Origin: Nostoc sp. XA010
Lineage (GTDB): Bacteria; Cyanobacteriota; Cyanobacteriia; Cyanobacteriales; Nostocaceae
Reading direction: 5' to 3'
Assembly (NCBI RefSeq): GCF_020829625.1
Contig: NZ_JAIVFX010000028.1
Location: forward strand, 1-64,000
Length of the DNA stretch: 64,000 nucleotides
Shown here: positions 53,388 to 62,245 of the stretch, piece by piece
Layout of the letters: each line of letters starts with the position of its first letter
Position numbering within the stretch: the first letter of the stretch is position 1
The notes under the pieces: model-generated
What the model saw: the letters and a program-made list of their open reading frames with translations, nothing else
What the model was told of the DNA's origin: nothing
Databases searched by the model: none
Translations under genes and position numbers: made by a program

Positions 53388-55034
53388 ATGAGAAGAAGTT
53401 GGGGAAGTCTTAAGACAGTTGCGGGTTTCTTTAGCGCAATTGCACTTACACAATTCGGAGCAAATACTCCGGCCATTGCGGCTGATACAGTTGTTGTGCG
53501 TTTCGGTTTATTTACAGAAACCATCTCCCTTGCTGAGTTACAAAAGGCTGCAAAAACTGGGGAATTGCCTGAGAGTTTACAGCCTTACGCTAAACGATTA
53601 TCTGAAGAACAACGCCGCTTCTTCTTAGGGGCGTTGGGTATGAATATACCGATGAATGTTGTCACCGTTAATAGGTTAGTTAATACTCAGATTGGTACAA
53701 CTATTCTCAGTGATTTTGCTACAGCCTTAGCCAGAAAGGACAAAGCTGGGGTGCAAGCACTCAGAGCAGGATTGGTATTAGGTTCTACTGCACCGCAAGG
53801 TCTTTCTATACTGAGTTTTATCGCGGCTTATCCCAGTAAACGTTTAGAAATTGATTTACCAAAGGCTTTTATAGTTGCAGAAAGTTTGAATACAGCTTTT
53901 TGGCGCACCCAGCAATTTATGCTAGCGATCGCTCCCCAACTGGACTCCATAACACCGCAGATTACTTACCCTTTTGATCCCAGTCAACCAGGAACCGCTC
54001 AAGTAAAAATACTCAACTTAACCCTGAATGACCAAAAGCGCGATCGCAAAATTCCAGTTGATGTTTACTGGTCAACTGCTGCAACTCCCGACAAACCCCT
54101 GATTGTCCTTTCTCACGGCTTCACATCAGTCCGCACAGACTTGTATTACCTGGCAGAACATTTAGCATCCCACGGTTATGTAGTAGCAGCTTTAGAACAT
54201 CCCGGTAGTAACCAGACAAATACTAACTCAGCATTACAAGGCAAAACCAGTGTTATGAAGCCTCAGGAGTTTTTGGATCGCCCTCAAGATATTAGTTTTA
54301 TCCTCGACGAATTAGAAAAGCTCAACCAAACGACTAATCATCCGCTACAAGGGAAACTTGCAACCAATAACGCGATGGTTATTGGCCATTCTTTTGGTGG
54401 TGCTACAGCTTTAGAAATTGCTGGAGCAGAGTTACAACTCGAACAACTCAAACAACGCTGTAAAAATAACTTGACTACTTTCAGTGAGGCAGAAGTTATG
54501 CAGTGCATCGCTCAAAAGCTACCAGAAAATACCTATCAACTACGGGATACTAGAATAAAACAGGCGATCGCTCTCAATCCTACAACTTCTCTGATTTTTG
54601 GCGAAACTGGGTTAACTAAAGTGCAAGTTCCTACCCTAGTGTTAGCAAGTTCCGCAGATAAAACCACCCCAGCTTTAACAGAACAAATTGCAGGATTTGA
54701 CAAAATCCCATCCCCAAAATGGCTAGTTGGTATAGTTGGCGGTACTCATCTGAGTGTAAAAGACCCCACTACCACATTGGATCAGATAGGAAAACTAAAT
54801 ACACCAATTAGTGGCGGTGAAGTTGTGGGTGAACAAGCAGCAGATGTTCGCAAGTACGTTAAAGCTATAGCTTTGGCCTTTGCTTTCCAGATGACTCCAG
54901 AAGCTAAAAACTACGCTATTTTTCTGACATCAGATTATGCCCAATTTGCTTCGACTACGGCATTTCCATTTCGCTTAATTACGCAGATTCCTCCTGATGC
55001 TATGGCAGTGGTGAAAGAATTTGTTGAGAAATAA
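53388..55034 (+). CDS. DUF1400 alpha/beta hydrolase, secreted
   Basis: The start is set at 53388 (MRRSWGSLKTVAGFF), which gives a good signal peptide (cleavage near AIAAD) and a 548-residue protein. Residues 30-160 form the DUF1400 domain typical of cyanobacterial hydrolases (VVVRFGLFTETISLAELQ). The hydrolase domain has the nucleophile Ser335 in VIGHSFGGAT, a possible acid in ASSADKTTP and His in GGTHLSV. Related to PAF-acetylhydrolase and dienelactone hydrolase folds, it probably acts on lipid or polymer esters outside the cytoplasm. Upstream bases in frame (53328-53387) look non-coding. Confidence 0.85.
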   Translation: MRRSWGSLKTVAGFFSAIALTQFGANTPAIAADTVVVRFGLFTETISLAELQKAAKTGELPESLQPYAKRLSEEQRRFFLGALGMNIPMNVVTVNRLVNTQIGTTILSDFATALARKDKAGVQALRAGLVLGSTAPQGLSILSFIAAYPSKRLEIDLPKAFIVAESLNTAFWRTQQFMLAIAPQLDSITPQITYPFDPSQPGTAQVKILNLTLNDQKRDRKIPVDVYWSTAATPDKPLIVLSHGFTSVRTDLYYLAEHLASHGYVVAALEHPGSNQTNTNSALQGKTSVMKPQEFLDRPQDISFILDELEKLNQTTNHPLQGKLATNNAMVIGHSFGGATALEIAGAELQLEQLKQRCKNNLTTFSEAEVMQCIAQKLPENTYQLRDTRIKQAIALNPTTSLIFGETGLTKVQVPTLVLASSADKTTPALTEQIAGFDKIPSPKWLVGIVGGTHLSVKDPTTTLDQIGKLNTPISGGEVVGEQAADVRKYVKAIALAFAFQMTPEAKNYAIFLTSDYAQFASTTAFPFRLITQIPPDAMAVVKEFVEK

Positions 55035-55082
55035 GCGACTTCCAATTAAACAAATATCCAATTTTATAAGTAGCTTCCTTAT

Positions 55083-55260
55083 AGGATGTTTGAAAAGTCA
55101 TAAATTATACCAAATACTCGGCTTACATTCTTCTTTCCGTTGGTGTCAGCCTGCCGTTGTGCAAACGCACAGAGGCTTTGAAACCTTCATTACCTTGTAG
55201 GGAAGAGGGGGTTAGGTTTCTGAGGTTTTGATATTAGCAATAAGACTTTTCAAACATCCT
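55083..55260. mobile_element. MITE family E (178 bp)
   Basis: AGGATGTTTGAAAAGTC at 55083-55099 has its exact complement at 55244-55260. A third partial copy (AACAGGATGTTTGAG) follows at about 55,281. The terminal sequence resembles ends of IS5-type elements (GTTTGAAAAG). No open reading frame. Confidence 0.7.
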
Positions 55261-55413
55261 GTTAGAGGCTGCTGCCTGTAACAGGATGTTTGAGTTATTA
55301 AAATTAGCACTGACACCGCTCAGTTTTTTCTTAAAGTTCAGATTTGTAACGCGACCAGTTCATAAGTTACTAAATGGATTTTGCAGATGTCTAAGCCATT
55401 GTTGAAACAGTAC

Positions 55414-55527
55414 TATAAGAATCTTATTTGATTTTTGAAATTATCTACGTGGGTAGGGAGTAGGGAATAAGGAATTAGGCTTTTCGATCTGTACCGAGCT
55501 TTTTTAAAAATCAAACATTAGTCCTAT
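55414..55527. mobile_element. MITE family D, copy 2
   Basis: The left end CTATAAGAATCTTATTTGAT with ATTTTTGAA is mirrored by TTTAAAAATCAAACATTAGT with CCTATA at the right. Related to 36534-36674. Confidence 0.65.
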
Positions 55528-56234
55528 AGCTTATCTTAATAATACATTAAACTTTATGTATTAAGTAATACGCAGGTTGTAAAATCAGGCTTAATTTGTA
55601 ATATCTAGCTAGATTAAATTATAGTAACTTGAGCTAAATTAAATCATAGTAACTTGATATTCAATATGTAGTTGCTGTTAAATCTACACTAAATTTTTAC
55701 AGTAAAAATAACTATTTACACATAAACTTTATAATATACTTATTAAAAATAATAGAAGCTTAAAAGTGTAAAAAGTATGATTATTTGCTGAATAATACAG
55801 ATGTATTCTACCTAAAGTTCCCAAATTGAAGAAGGCAGCTATCCTGAAGGCAACTAGAGGGGGTCTGAATCCCTTCTAATTGAAAACCACTAAATTTACG
55901 ATTTAGTGGGGGTCTTAAACCCAGTTTGGGCAAGGCAGAAACGCATAGCTAAAACTTTTTCTGTCCTCTGCCTTCTGCCTTGCTCGAAGGACAGATAAAT
56001 GCATACAACTGGCTTGATGCAAAATATGTTTGTGTCTTTATTGGTGTAAACTCTTTTAAATTCACAAAAATGTTAAAGCATTTTTAGCCGCTAAAACCAC
56101 AGATAAACCCAAAATAGGAGAGTTCAAGGCTTGGTTTATTTACTTAGATAATAAGTAAGTAGTTTCAGACATATCATATTGTCAAAGTAATTTTGGATTC
56201 AGAATTAGACAATTACCCTATTTAAGTTAAGCTC
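55528..56234. other. AT-rich intergenic region
   Basis: About 700 bases without a gene. There is a direct repeat (AAATTAAAT, one base, ATAGTAACTTGA) at about 55,612-55,656 and a small hairpin (CCACTAAATTTACGATTTAGTGG) at 55,889-55,911. The promoter of the 56235 gene lies at the right end. Confidence 0.45.
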
Positions 56235-56903
56235 ATGGAACTTTATACAACTCTTGAAATCGAACAACTCCAGCACAATGAAGACCTTCCTTACTTGATT
56301 GAAATTGTGAATTGGGTGAAAAATTTTTTAGGAAGACCTCATCCTAACTTAGGAAGACCCGGCGTAGTTTGCCCTTTTGTACCTCACTCTCTCAAGTCAA
56401 ACAGTATTCGTCTGGCAGTTATTCACACAAAAGATTTGTATGTAGAGCAATTAGAAGAAATTGTTGGACGCTACCGAGATATCTTTCTTGAGATGGAAGT
56501 TAAAGAGGATGAATTAGCAATAAATAGAGCTTTTTTACTTATCTTTCCTGACATCCATACAGAAGATGCTCCTAAGCTAGTAGATAGTGTCCAACAAAAA
56601 CTTAAACCTTTGTTTGTTGAGTCAGGACTAATGATAGGAGAATTTCATAAACGTAATGAAAGTCCTGGTTTGCACAACCCAAACTTTCGCCCACTTCGTA
56701 GCCCTATCCCCTTGTTGGCTATCCGGTTTATGGTTGAAGCTGACCTCCCTTTTCTTGAGAGTCCGGCTGATCCATACTTACGTATTCGATATCTGGAAGC
56801 TTATTTAAAGTGTTTTGGTCATAAATTTACAGATGAAGCAAAGTTTAGAAATGCTCATCAAGCATTAGCTTTAGCGAAAGAACAAATAGCTATTTTCAGG
56901 TAA
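56235..56903 (+). CDS. DUF6875-like protein
   Basis: The 222-residue soluble protein has motifs I associate with the DUF6875 group: PNLGRPGVVCPFVPHS near residue 40, IFPDIHTEDAPKLVD, GLMIGEFHKRNESPGLHNP and PLRSPIPLLAIRFMVEADLP. Members are found beside biosynthetic genes in bacteria, and their chemistry is unknown. The family name is from memory and not certain. The frame, start codon and codon use support a real gene. Confidence 0.65.
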   Translation: MELYTTLEIEQLQHNEDLPYLIEIVNWVKNFLGRPHPNLGRPGVVCPFVPHSLKSNSIRLAVIHTKDLYVEQLEEIVGRYRDIFLEMEVKEDELAINRAFLLIFPDIHTEDAPKLVDSVQQKLKPLFVESGLMIGEFHKRNESPGLHNPNFRPLRSPIPLLAIRFMVEADLPFLESPADPYLRIRYLEAYLKCFGHKFTDEAKFRNAHQALALAKEQIAIFR

Positions 56904-57040
56904 ATATACCAACCACTCTGTAGAGACATAGCAATGCCTATGCATGTCAACAAAAATCGGCGGAAATCCCATTCGTTCAAGTGGTGGGAGGAATAAGCTA
57001 AAACACATCTAAATGTGGATATTAAAATTTTCTTAATATC

Positions 57041-57274
57041 TTGTCCGGTGAGCATTTTATTATTTCTTTAGCCGTATTAGCAGGGATGTTTCTCTTTCCC
57101 ATCTTACCTATGCTCTGGGAACTACGGGCACAAAGCAAGCGCAGCCGGAGCAAAGAGCGCATTTTGACTTGGAGCGATCGCCTGAGGCTCAGAACCCTTG
57201 TAATCAACTTTGTGGCGATCGCTGCTTTATTAGCATGGCAACGGGAGCAACGCGAAAAAGTGAGATCATTGTGA
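57041..57274 (+). CDS. Possible small membrane protein
   Basis: The frame opens with TTG at 57041 and encodes 77 residues: a hydrophobic start (FIISLAVLAGMFLFPILPML), a basic middle (RAQSKRSRSKERIL) and a second hydrophobic segment (LVINFVAIAALLAWQREQRE). HIP1 sites within are read in frame. Composition is protein-like, but no family is known and the ribosome binding site is weak. Confidence 0.4.
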   Translation: MSGEHFIISLAVLAGMFLFPILPMLWELRAQSKRSRSKERILTWSDRLRLRTLVINFVAIAALLAWQREQREKVRSL

Positions 57275-57377
57275 AGTGAGTAGGGGGAGCAGGGAGAGCA
57301 GAGGGAATAAAGAGAAAATTTTAGTAATTTTTGCTATCCTAACAGCCCTGAATACACTTATTTATTTGTCTCCCCTT

Positions 57378-57797
57378 TTATTTTGTTCTGCGTCTGTTAT
57401 CTAATAAATTAACCGCAGCACCAGCAGCAGCACCATTGACACCATTTTTCCAGGTAGTTCTACAACCACCAGAAATTGCACCTGCCAATACACCAGCACC
57501 AGCACCTACACCGATATCTTGAACAGGTAAACGTGCGTTTCTTCTTCTAGCTCTGGTGCGTCTTGCACCATTGGCAGCATTAACAGCAGCACCAGCCGCC
57601 GCACCTTTAAAAGCATTGTCTAATACCGAACCACAATTTGTTACAACTCCACTTAATACACCTGCCCCGGCTCCAATGGCAGCATTATTAAGAACTCGGT
57701 CATCAGCAGAAGCAGGTTGAACCGGGATTAAGCTAGTACCAGCTAAAGTAGCAGCCATCAAGCCAGGTAGGAATGCGCGTTTTAGCATATTTTGCAT
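57378..57797 (-). CDS. Secreted glycine-zipper protein
   Basis: The 139-residue protein has a signal peptide (cleavage near PASAD) and two Gly/Ala-rich zipper units: AAIGAGAGVLSGVVTNCGSV with AFKGAAAGAAVNAANG, and DIGVGAGAGVLAGAISGGCR with GVNGAAAGAAVNLLDN. An Arg-rich linker (RRTRARRRNAR) separates them. Each unit has one cysteine. Glycine zippers insert into or span membranes; a role in the outer membrane or wall is likely. The tandem units point to an internal duplication. Confidence 0.75.
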   Translation of the reverse strand: MQNMLKRAFLPGLMAATLAGTSLIPVQPASADDRVLNNAAIGAGAGVLSGVVTNCGSVLDNAFKGAAAGAAVNAANGARRTRARRRNARLPVQDIGVGAGAGVLAGAISGGCRTTWKNGVNGAAAGAAVNLLDNRRRTK

Positions 57798-58052
57798 AGT
57801 AGTACCCTCTAAAAATCTTATGATCGGTGAACAACCAAATTTCAGTGCGCTCGCTAATCCTCGTATTCCTTATTTTAGATAATATTGCTATTATCTAAAA
57901 TCAAGATATTTGGATAATTGCAACCACTAACAACGTAATTTTAGCCCAAAGCTTGTTGTATTTACTGAGTGGACAATAATTAAACTGACACATTAACTAA
58001 AAAGCAGTAAACGAAAAAGTTTTTCCTCAAAGAGCGATCGCTAGATGCCAGG

Positions 58053-58170
58053 CTAGTACGGCACGGCGTAAATAGAGCAACCATTTAAAATCCCTAAAGA
58101 GCTTATTCCATAATACTTTTGACTTTTGACTTTTGACTTTTGGCTTTTGACTTCCGCCTTGCGGTACTAG
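58053..58170. mobile_element. MITE family C, copy 2
   Basis: CTAGTACGGCACGGCG at the left and CCGCCTTGCGGTACTAG at the right enclose AAATAGAGCAACCATTTAAA and a TTTTGAC tandem repeat. It is clearly related to 43358-43470 and lies in the same orientation. Confidence 0.75.
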
Positions 58171-58546
58171 TCCATAGTCTCCCCGATCAATTCTCTCTTT
58201 TATTGCCGAAAGCCTTTCTGATGTTGGCTATTGGGGGCATAAGTGGTGTGTAGGAGGGAAATCTAGCGCGGAGATTTGGTTCGGTAGCATTTGTGTTACA
58301 AAACCACTCTTGAATTTTCTTTTTATTGGAGTCTTAGCTTTTCAAAGCACCTTTTCAACCCATTGAACTCACGTTAATTGCTAAAGCAACAAATAATCTG
58401 TTAACTAACAATAGAAAACTGTCAATTTTTCTGGAATAGAAAGTAGACTCATTGAATTAATAATAGCGAATGAAGAAAAGCTTTGCTAGTGACATTAGAA
58501 AGCAAGGTTTATTTGCTTGATTCGTTGCATTTTCAACAATATCGCC

Positions 58547-59629
58547 ATGAAATTAGTCATCCTATTTAAAACCTTAACATTACTTAGTGTTTTCCTACTT
58601 ACACCCTTTAGTATAATTGCTACCGTTCCGGTTATAGCAAATACACTTAATACTCCCACAAATACTGAACAACCAAAGAGGTTGAAACTAACTTTATCAG
58701 GACATACTGCACCTGTTCGTGCATTAACCCTTTCGCGTAGTGGTCAAGTTCTTGCTAGTGGTAGCGATGATAAAACAATCAAACTTTGGAATCCTACTAC
58801 CACAGGTGCATTGCTTCACACTTTAACTGGACACCGTGAGGGCATTAAATCAATAGTGATTACTCCAGATGAGCAAACTTTAATTAGTACCAGTTTCGAT
58901 AACACTATCAAATTTTGGAATACGCAAACAGGAAAGGAAGTTCGCACGATTTCAGAAAAAACAGGAGTGAAAGGAATGTTATTGACCCTAGACGGACAAA
59001 CTTTAATCAGTGGTAGCGGCGATAACACTATCAAATTTCGGAATCTCAAAACTCGAAAAATCGACCGGATACTCAAAGCAGAAACAACAGCACTTGCAAT
59101 TAGTCCTGATGGTAAAACTCTCTTAAGCGGGGGTGAAAATGGGGGAAAAATTCGGGTTTGGAGTCTGGTAACAGGTAAACAAATAGGCAGCTTTACCCCA
59201 CCACTACCCAAAAAAGAAGACCTGATTAACGGGGGTGAGCGAGCATCAGCCCCAATTACGCTTGCTGTTAGTAACGATGGGAAAATGCTCCTGTGTGGTG
59301 GACATGATGATAGCTTTCAATCTGGTGGAGTCAGAACCACAGATGGTAAAGGTTTCAAAGCTTGGGACTTGAAAACAGGAAAGCTGATTCATAATTTATC
59401 GTTGGGTACGAGTATTGATGCGTTAATTATAAGTCCCGATAGCCAGACATTTATTGCTGGTGGTTTAGGCAGAGAAATCATATTACGCGACATCAAAACA
59501 GGGAAATCTGTCATGGAACTTACCGGACACGCAGGTGGAATTTATGGACTTGCATTAAGTAGTGATGGTCAGACTTTATATAGCGGTAGTGGCGATAAAT
59601 CTATTAAAGTTTGGCAGATAATACCGTAG
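58547..59629 (+). CDS. Secreted WD40 beta-propeller protein
   Basis: From the ATG at 58547 the protein has a signal peptide (LFKTLTLLSVFLLTPFSIIA) and about seven WD40 repeats, for example LSGHTAPVRALTLSRSGQVL with SGSDDKTIKLW, and GHAGGIYGLALSSDGQTLYS with GSGDKSIKVW. The repeats fill one propeller. Exported WD40 proteins are common in Nostoc and act as binding platforms; the partner is unknown. An in-frame TTG at 58517 would add ten residues before the signal and is not preferred. Confidence 0.85.
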   Translation: MKLVILFKTLTLLSVFLLTPFSIIATVPVIANTLNTPTNTEQPKRLKLTLSGHTAPVRALTLSRSGQVLASGSDDKTIKLWNPTTTGALLHTLTGHREGIKSIVITPDEQTLISTSFDNTIKFWNTQTGKEVRTISEKTGVKGMLLTLDGQTLISGSGDNTIKFRNLKTRKIDRILKAETTALAISPDGKTLLSGGENGGKIRVWSLVTGKQIGSFTPPLPKKEDLINGGERASAPITLAVSNDGKMLLCGGHDDSFQSGGVRTTDGKGFKAWDLKTGKLIHNLSLGTSIDALIISPDSQTFIAGGLGREIILRDIKTGKSVMELTGHAGGIYGLALSSDGQTLYSGSGDKSIKVWQIIP

Positions 59630-59647
59630 TTTATCAATTTTTTACTC

Positions 59648-59826
59648 TTACTCCTCAATCACTTCTAAACTAGATTCTCGCACTACCTCTTGTGCTAATG
59701 ATTTGAGTTTTTTATCTCAATACGCTTGGGTTAAGCATTTTTTCTCCTCTGTTTGTTTTCTTTGCGCTTCTACGGTAGCCTGTGGCAACAGGTCAGTATC
59801 AGCCAGCGTATTACAGAGACATCCGC
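59648..59826 (-). pseudogene. Small gene remnant with in-frame stop
   Basis: The minus strand reads LADTDLLPQATVEAQRKQTE with EKKCLTQAY, then TGA, then in the same frame DKKLKSLAQEVVRESSLEVI and EE before TAA. The composition fits across the stop. Family unknown. Confidence 0.35.
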
Positions 59827-59932
59827 AACTTTGAAAACATACGCTGGCGGTCCACAGGACATGGTTGCTAGTGATGGGGTGCTGGATAAAAAGGAGAAAG
59901 TAGCGATCGCTCTTACGGGGCATACAGAAGGC

Positions 59933-59959
59933 AAAAAAACCCACGTTGAAAAACGTGGG
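59933..59959 (-). terminator. Rho-independent terminator, minus strand
   Basis: CCCACGTT and AACGTGGG form an 8-bp stem with a 4-base loop, followed on the minus strand by seven T. No gene is seen directly upstream on that strand, so it may end a small RNA or a lost gene. Confidence 0.6.
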
Positions 59960-60234
59960 ATTCAAGCAAGAACACTTTGTATTACCTTTAACGCGAGTCT
60001 GCTTTTGTCGAAGAGTAAAAAGCAGAAGGCTTTTATGTTTTATTTAGAAGGAGATTTAGACCCCTTAGGGTTAAGAACGCAAATTTAATAACCTGCAATT
60101 CTGATTTAACTTGGAATGGTGACGTACTTTCGTCTAACGCACCCTACTTTTGCACTTTATTTAATACACATTTCTTAGCTATGAAATTATGACGAATATG
60201 ACCAGGGACACACGTTTCCAATAAAGGGCGGTGA

Positions 60235-60405
60235 CTAAAATGATTCAAGTTCGTAACAATGATACTCAAGATAATAAGTCATACCCTTAAATATTGCCTG
60301 ACATTGCTCGTCAGTAAGTATCTAAAATTCTTCTATTAATGCTGTTTCATAGGAAAACTGGACTGTTTGATTAACTGCCATTTTTTTAATGCTTTTATTA
60401 ATCAT
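60235..60405 (-). pseudogene. Small peptide gene with in-frame amber codon
   Basis: AGGAG lies eight bases before the ATG at 60405. The frame encodes MINKSIKKMAVNQTVQFSYE and TALIEEF, then TAG (60322-60324), then ILTDEQCQAIFKGMTYYLEY and HCYELESF to a second TAG. The sequence after the stop looks natural, so this is either a small gene broken by one base change (for example CAG or AAG to TAG) or a 27-residue peptide. No family recognised. Confidence 0.4.
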
Positions 60406-60692
60406 GTTGCTTTCTCCTGATTGACTAATATTTTTGTTATGAGTTACACAATTGCTCTCCTGAGTTTTTGTGTGAGTGGTTTGTTGGAGTTTGAGCTTGT
60501 ACATAACACTTAGATTAAAGAAAAATTTTATGCAGAACCAGCCAATTATTTACAAAAGCTCATAAATAATCCTGTCCGATAATTTGACAGCTCCCGTGTC
60601 TGTTGAGTTTTCATTTCCATCTCATAAGTTTTTCGCAGACGACACGCAATATTTACAAAAGTTCACTAACTGCGCTACAGCCAATATTTTCT

Positions 60693-60805
60693 CTATAACC
60701 CATCATGAATCTTGAGATGACGAGCAATCTGAGGAACTGTTAACCCATCTCCATTCAGCCGTAATCCGATCGCTCTCCTCCTTGACTCTTCGAGGTAGAT
60801 TCAGT
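60693..60805 (-). pseudogene. Transposase N-terminal helix-turn-helix remnant
   Basis: The minus strand reads RAIGLRLNGDGLTVPQIARH with LKIHDGL then a stop; upstream, in another frame, it reads LNLPRRVKEE. This fits the start of IS630-type or related transposases, where a helix-turn-helix of this type opens the protein. Only the fragment remains. Confidence 0.45.
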
Positions 60806-60918
60806 AAATCGCAAAGTTTTGCTAAAGGGCGATCGCCAATTAGGCACTCAGTAGTGGTTAGTTCTAAATAATACCTGTTTTATAATGAAAACTTATATTC
60901 AATAAAAGAGGTTCAAAA

Positions 60919-61554
60919 ACTGAAATTATCAAGCAAGCCGAAATTCTGGCAAAATTACAGCGTTATGATAGAGCGATCGCTGCCTATGACAAAGTGATTG
61001 CAATTAGACCAGATGACAGCAATACTTGGTGGTTACGGGGAAAAGCCTTAGCAATACAGCAAGATTATCAAGCAGATGTAGACTCTTATGAACGAGCAAT
61101 CGCTATCTATTCTGACTTTTATGGTTTTTGGCTAGATCGTGGCAATGCACTTTATTACTTACATCGGTATGAAGATGCGATCGCCTCTTATGACAAAGTT
61201 ATTGAACTCAAATCAGATAATACCCACGCTTGGAATTATAAAGGTGTCGCTTTAATGGAATTACAAAAATATGAAGAAGCGTTAGTTGTCTACAACAAAG
61301 CAATTGAAATCAAGTCGGGCTATCCTGATTACTGGTACAACAACGCTTGTTGTTATGCCTTGTAAAGTAATGTAGCTTTGGCAAGTCAAAATTTACAAGA
61401 ATCAATAAAATGTGAACCATATAGATTCTGGGAACTTGCTATAACTGATCCAGACTTTGATGAAATTTGGGAACATCCGCTTTTCAAAAGTTTAGTTGAT
61501 AATGTTTTTGGCGAAAGATTTAAAGAACAGAATATTTCTAAAGAGGATAGTTAA
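60919..61554 (+). pseudogene. TPR protein gene with nonsense mutation
   Basis: The frame encodes three to four TPR units (AILAKLQRYDRAIAAYDKVI-like, HRYEDAIASYDKVIELKSDN, QKYEEALVVYNKAIEIKSGY). It stops with TAA at 61363-61365 after YNNACCYAL and then continues in the same frame with SNVALASQNLQESIKCEP and TDPDFDEIWEHPLFKSLVD. The latter is the usual end of TPR proteins of this kind. No ATG is found at the 5' end; only a GTG at 60994. Both the start and the end thus look damaged. Confidence 0.7.
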
Positions 61555-62245
61555 GAAATTTACCGCTTCTGAAGAGACTAAAATGAATTTCACCAAAGAA
61601 GGTGATTTAGTAATCTTAAAGTTATATCAGTACAATTTGCTTTTCTGTCAATACAATTTTTAACATGAAGAGTGTGATCGCCTCTCCTATATCTCCAGGT
61701 GTCGGTTAACACGATATTTGTCGTCGTTAACAAATTTGTACAGCGACAAATTAAATGGCGTTGAGACAAATTCGTGTCATCAAACCAGCCTTACCCACTT
61801 TAGGCTTGCAACTAAAAGTGTTGATATAGCCTATAAGCTCCCTATACTGTTTCTATACTTACCAAAATATACTTTAGTATCAATATATACCTAAAAACAA
61901 GATAAGTAGTGTGCATAGTGTTGCAATATCACACGCTCATTCCCCCAAGGTAAGAATTACAAAAGAACATGTAATGGCAAAGGGTCTAATAGTTCCAGTG
62001 TTAAAAATGTAAACTAAAGTACAGATTTTTACTACGAAAGTGTTCTTTGAGAATTGTTTCTAAATCTTGGCAAGTATCATTTATATCGCTAATTACTTGT
62101 AAGATTTCTAAAGGTTAAGTGCGTGGTTCAGGAGTTGATAAATTCCAGAAAATTTCTTTAGAAAAATCACAATTTTAAACTTGATTGCGATAATACCTTT
62201 AGGTAACTCAAACCTGTTTATTCTATTCTGAAAGAAAACGGACTT
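61555..62245. other. Intergenic region upstream of the lipoxygenase gene
   Basis: About 690 AT-rich bases with no gene, RNA or strong repeat that I can support. The lipoxygenase promoter should lie near the right end. Confidence 0.4.

Noticed and set aside
59753..60088. 111-codon plus-strand frame
   Set aside because: It runs through a minus-strand terminator and opposite to a better-supported gene remnant.
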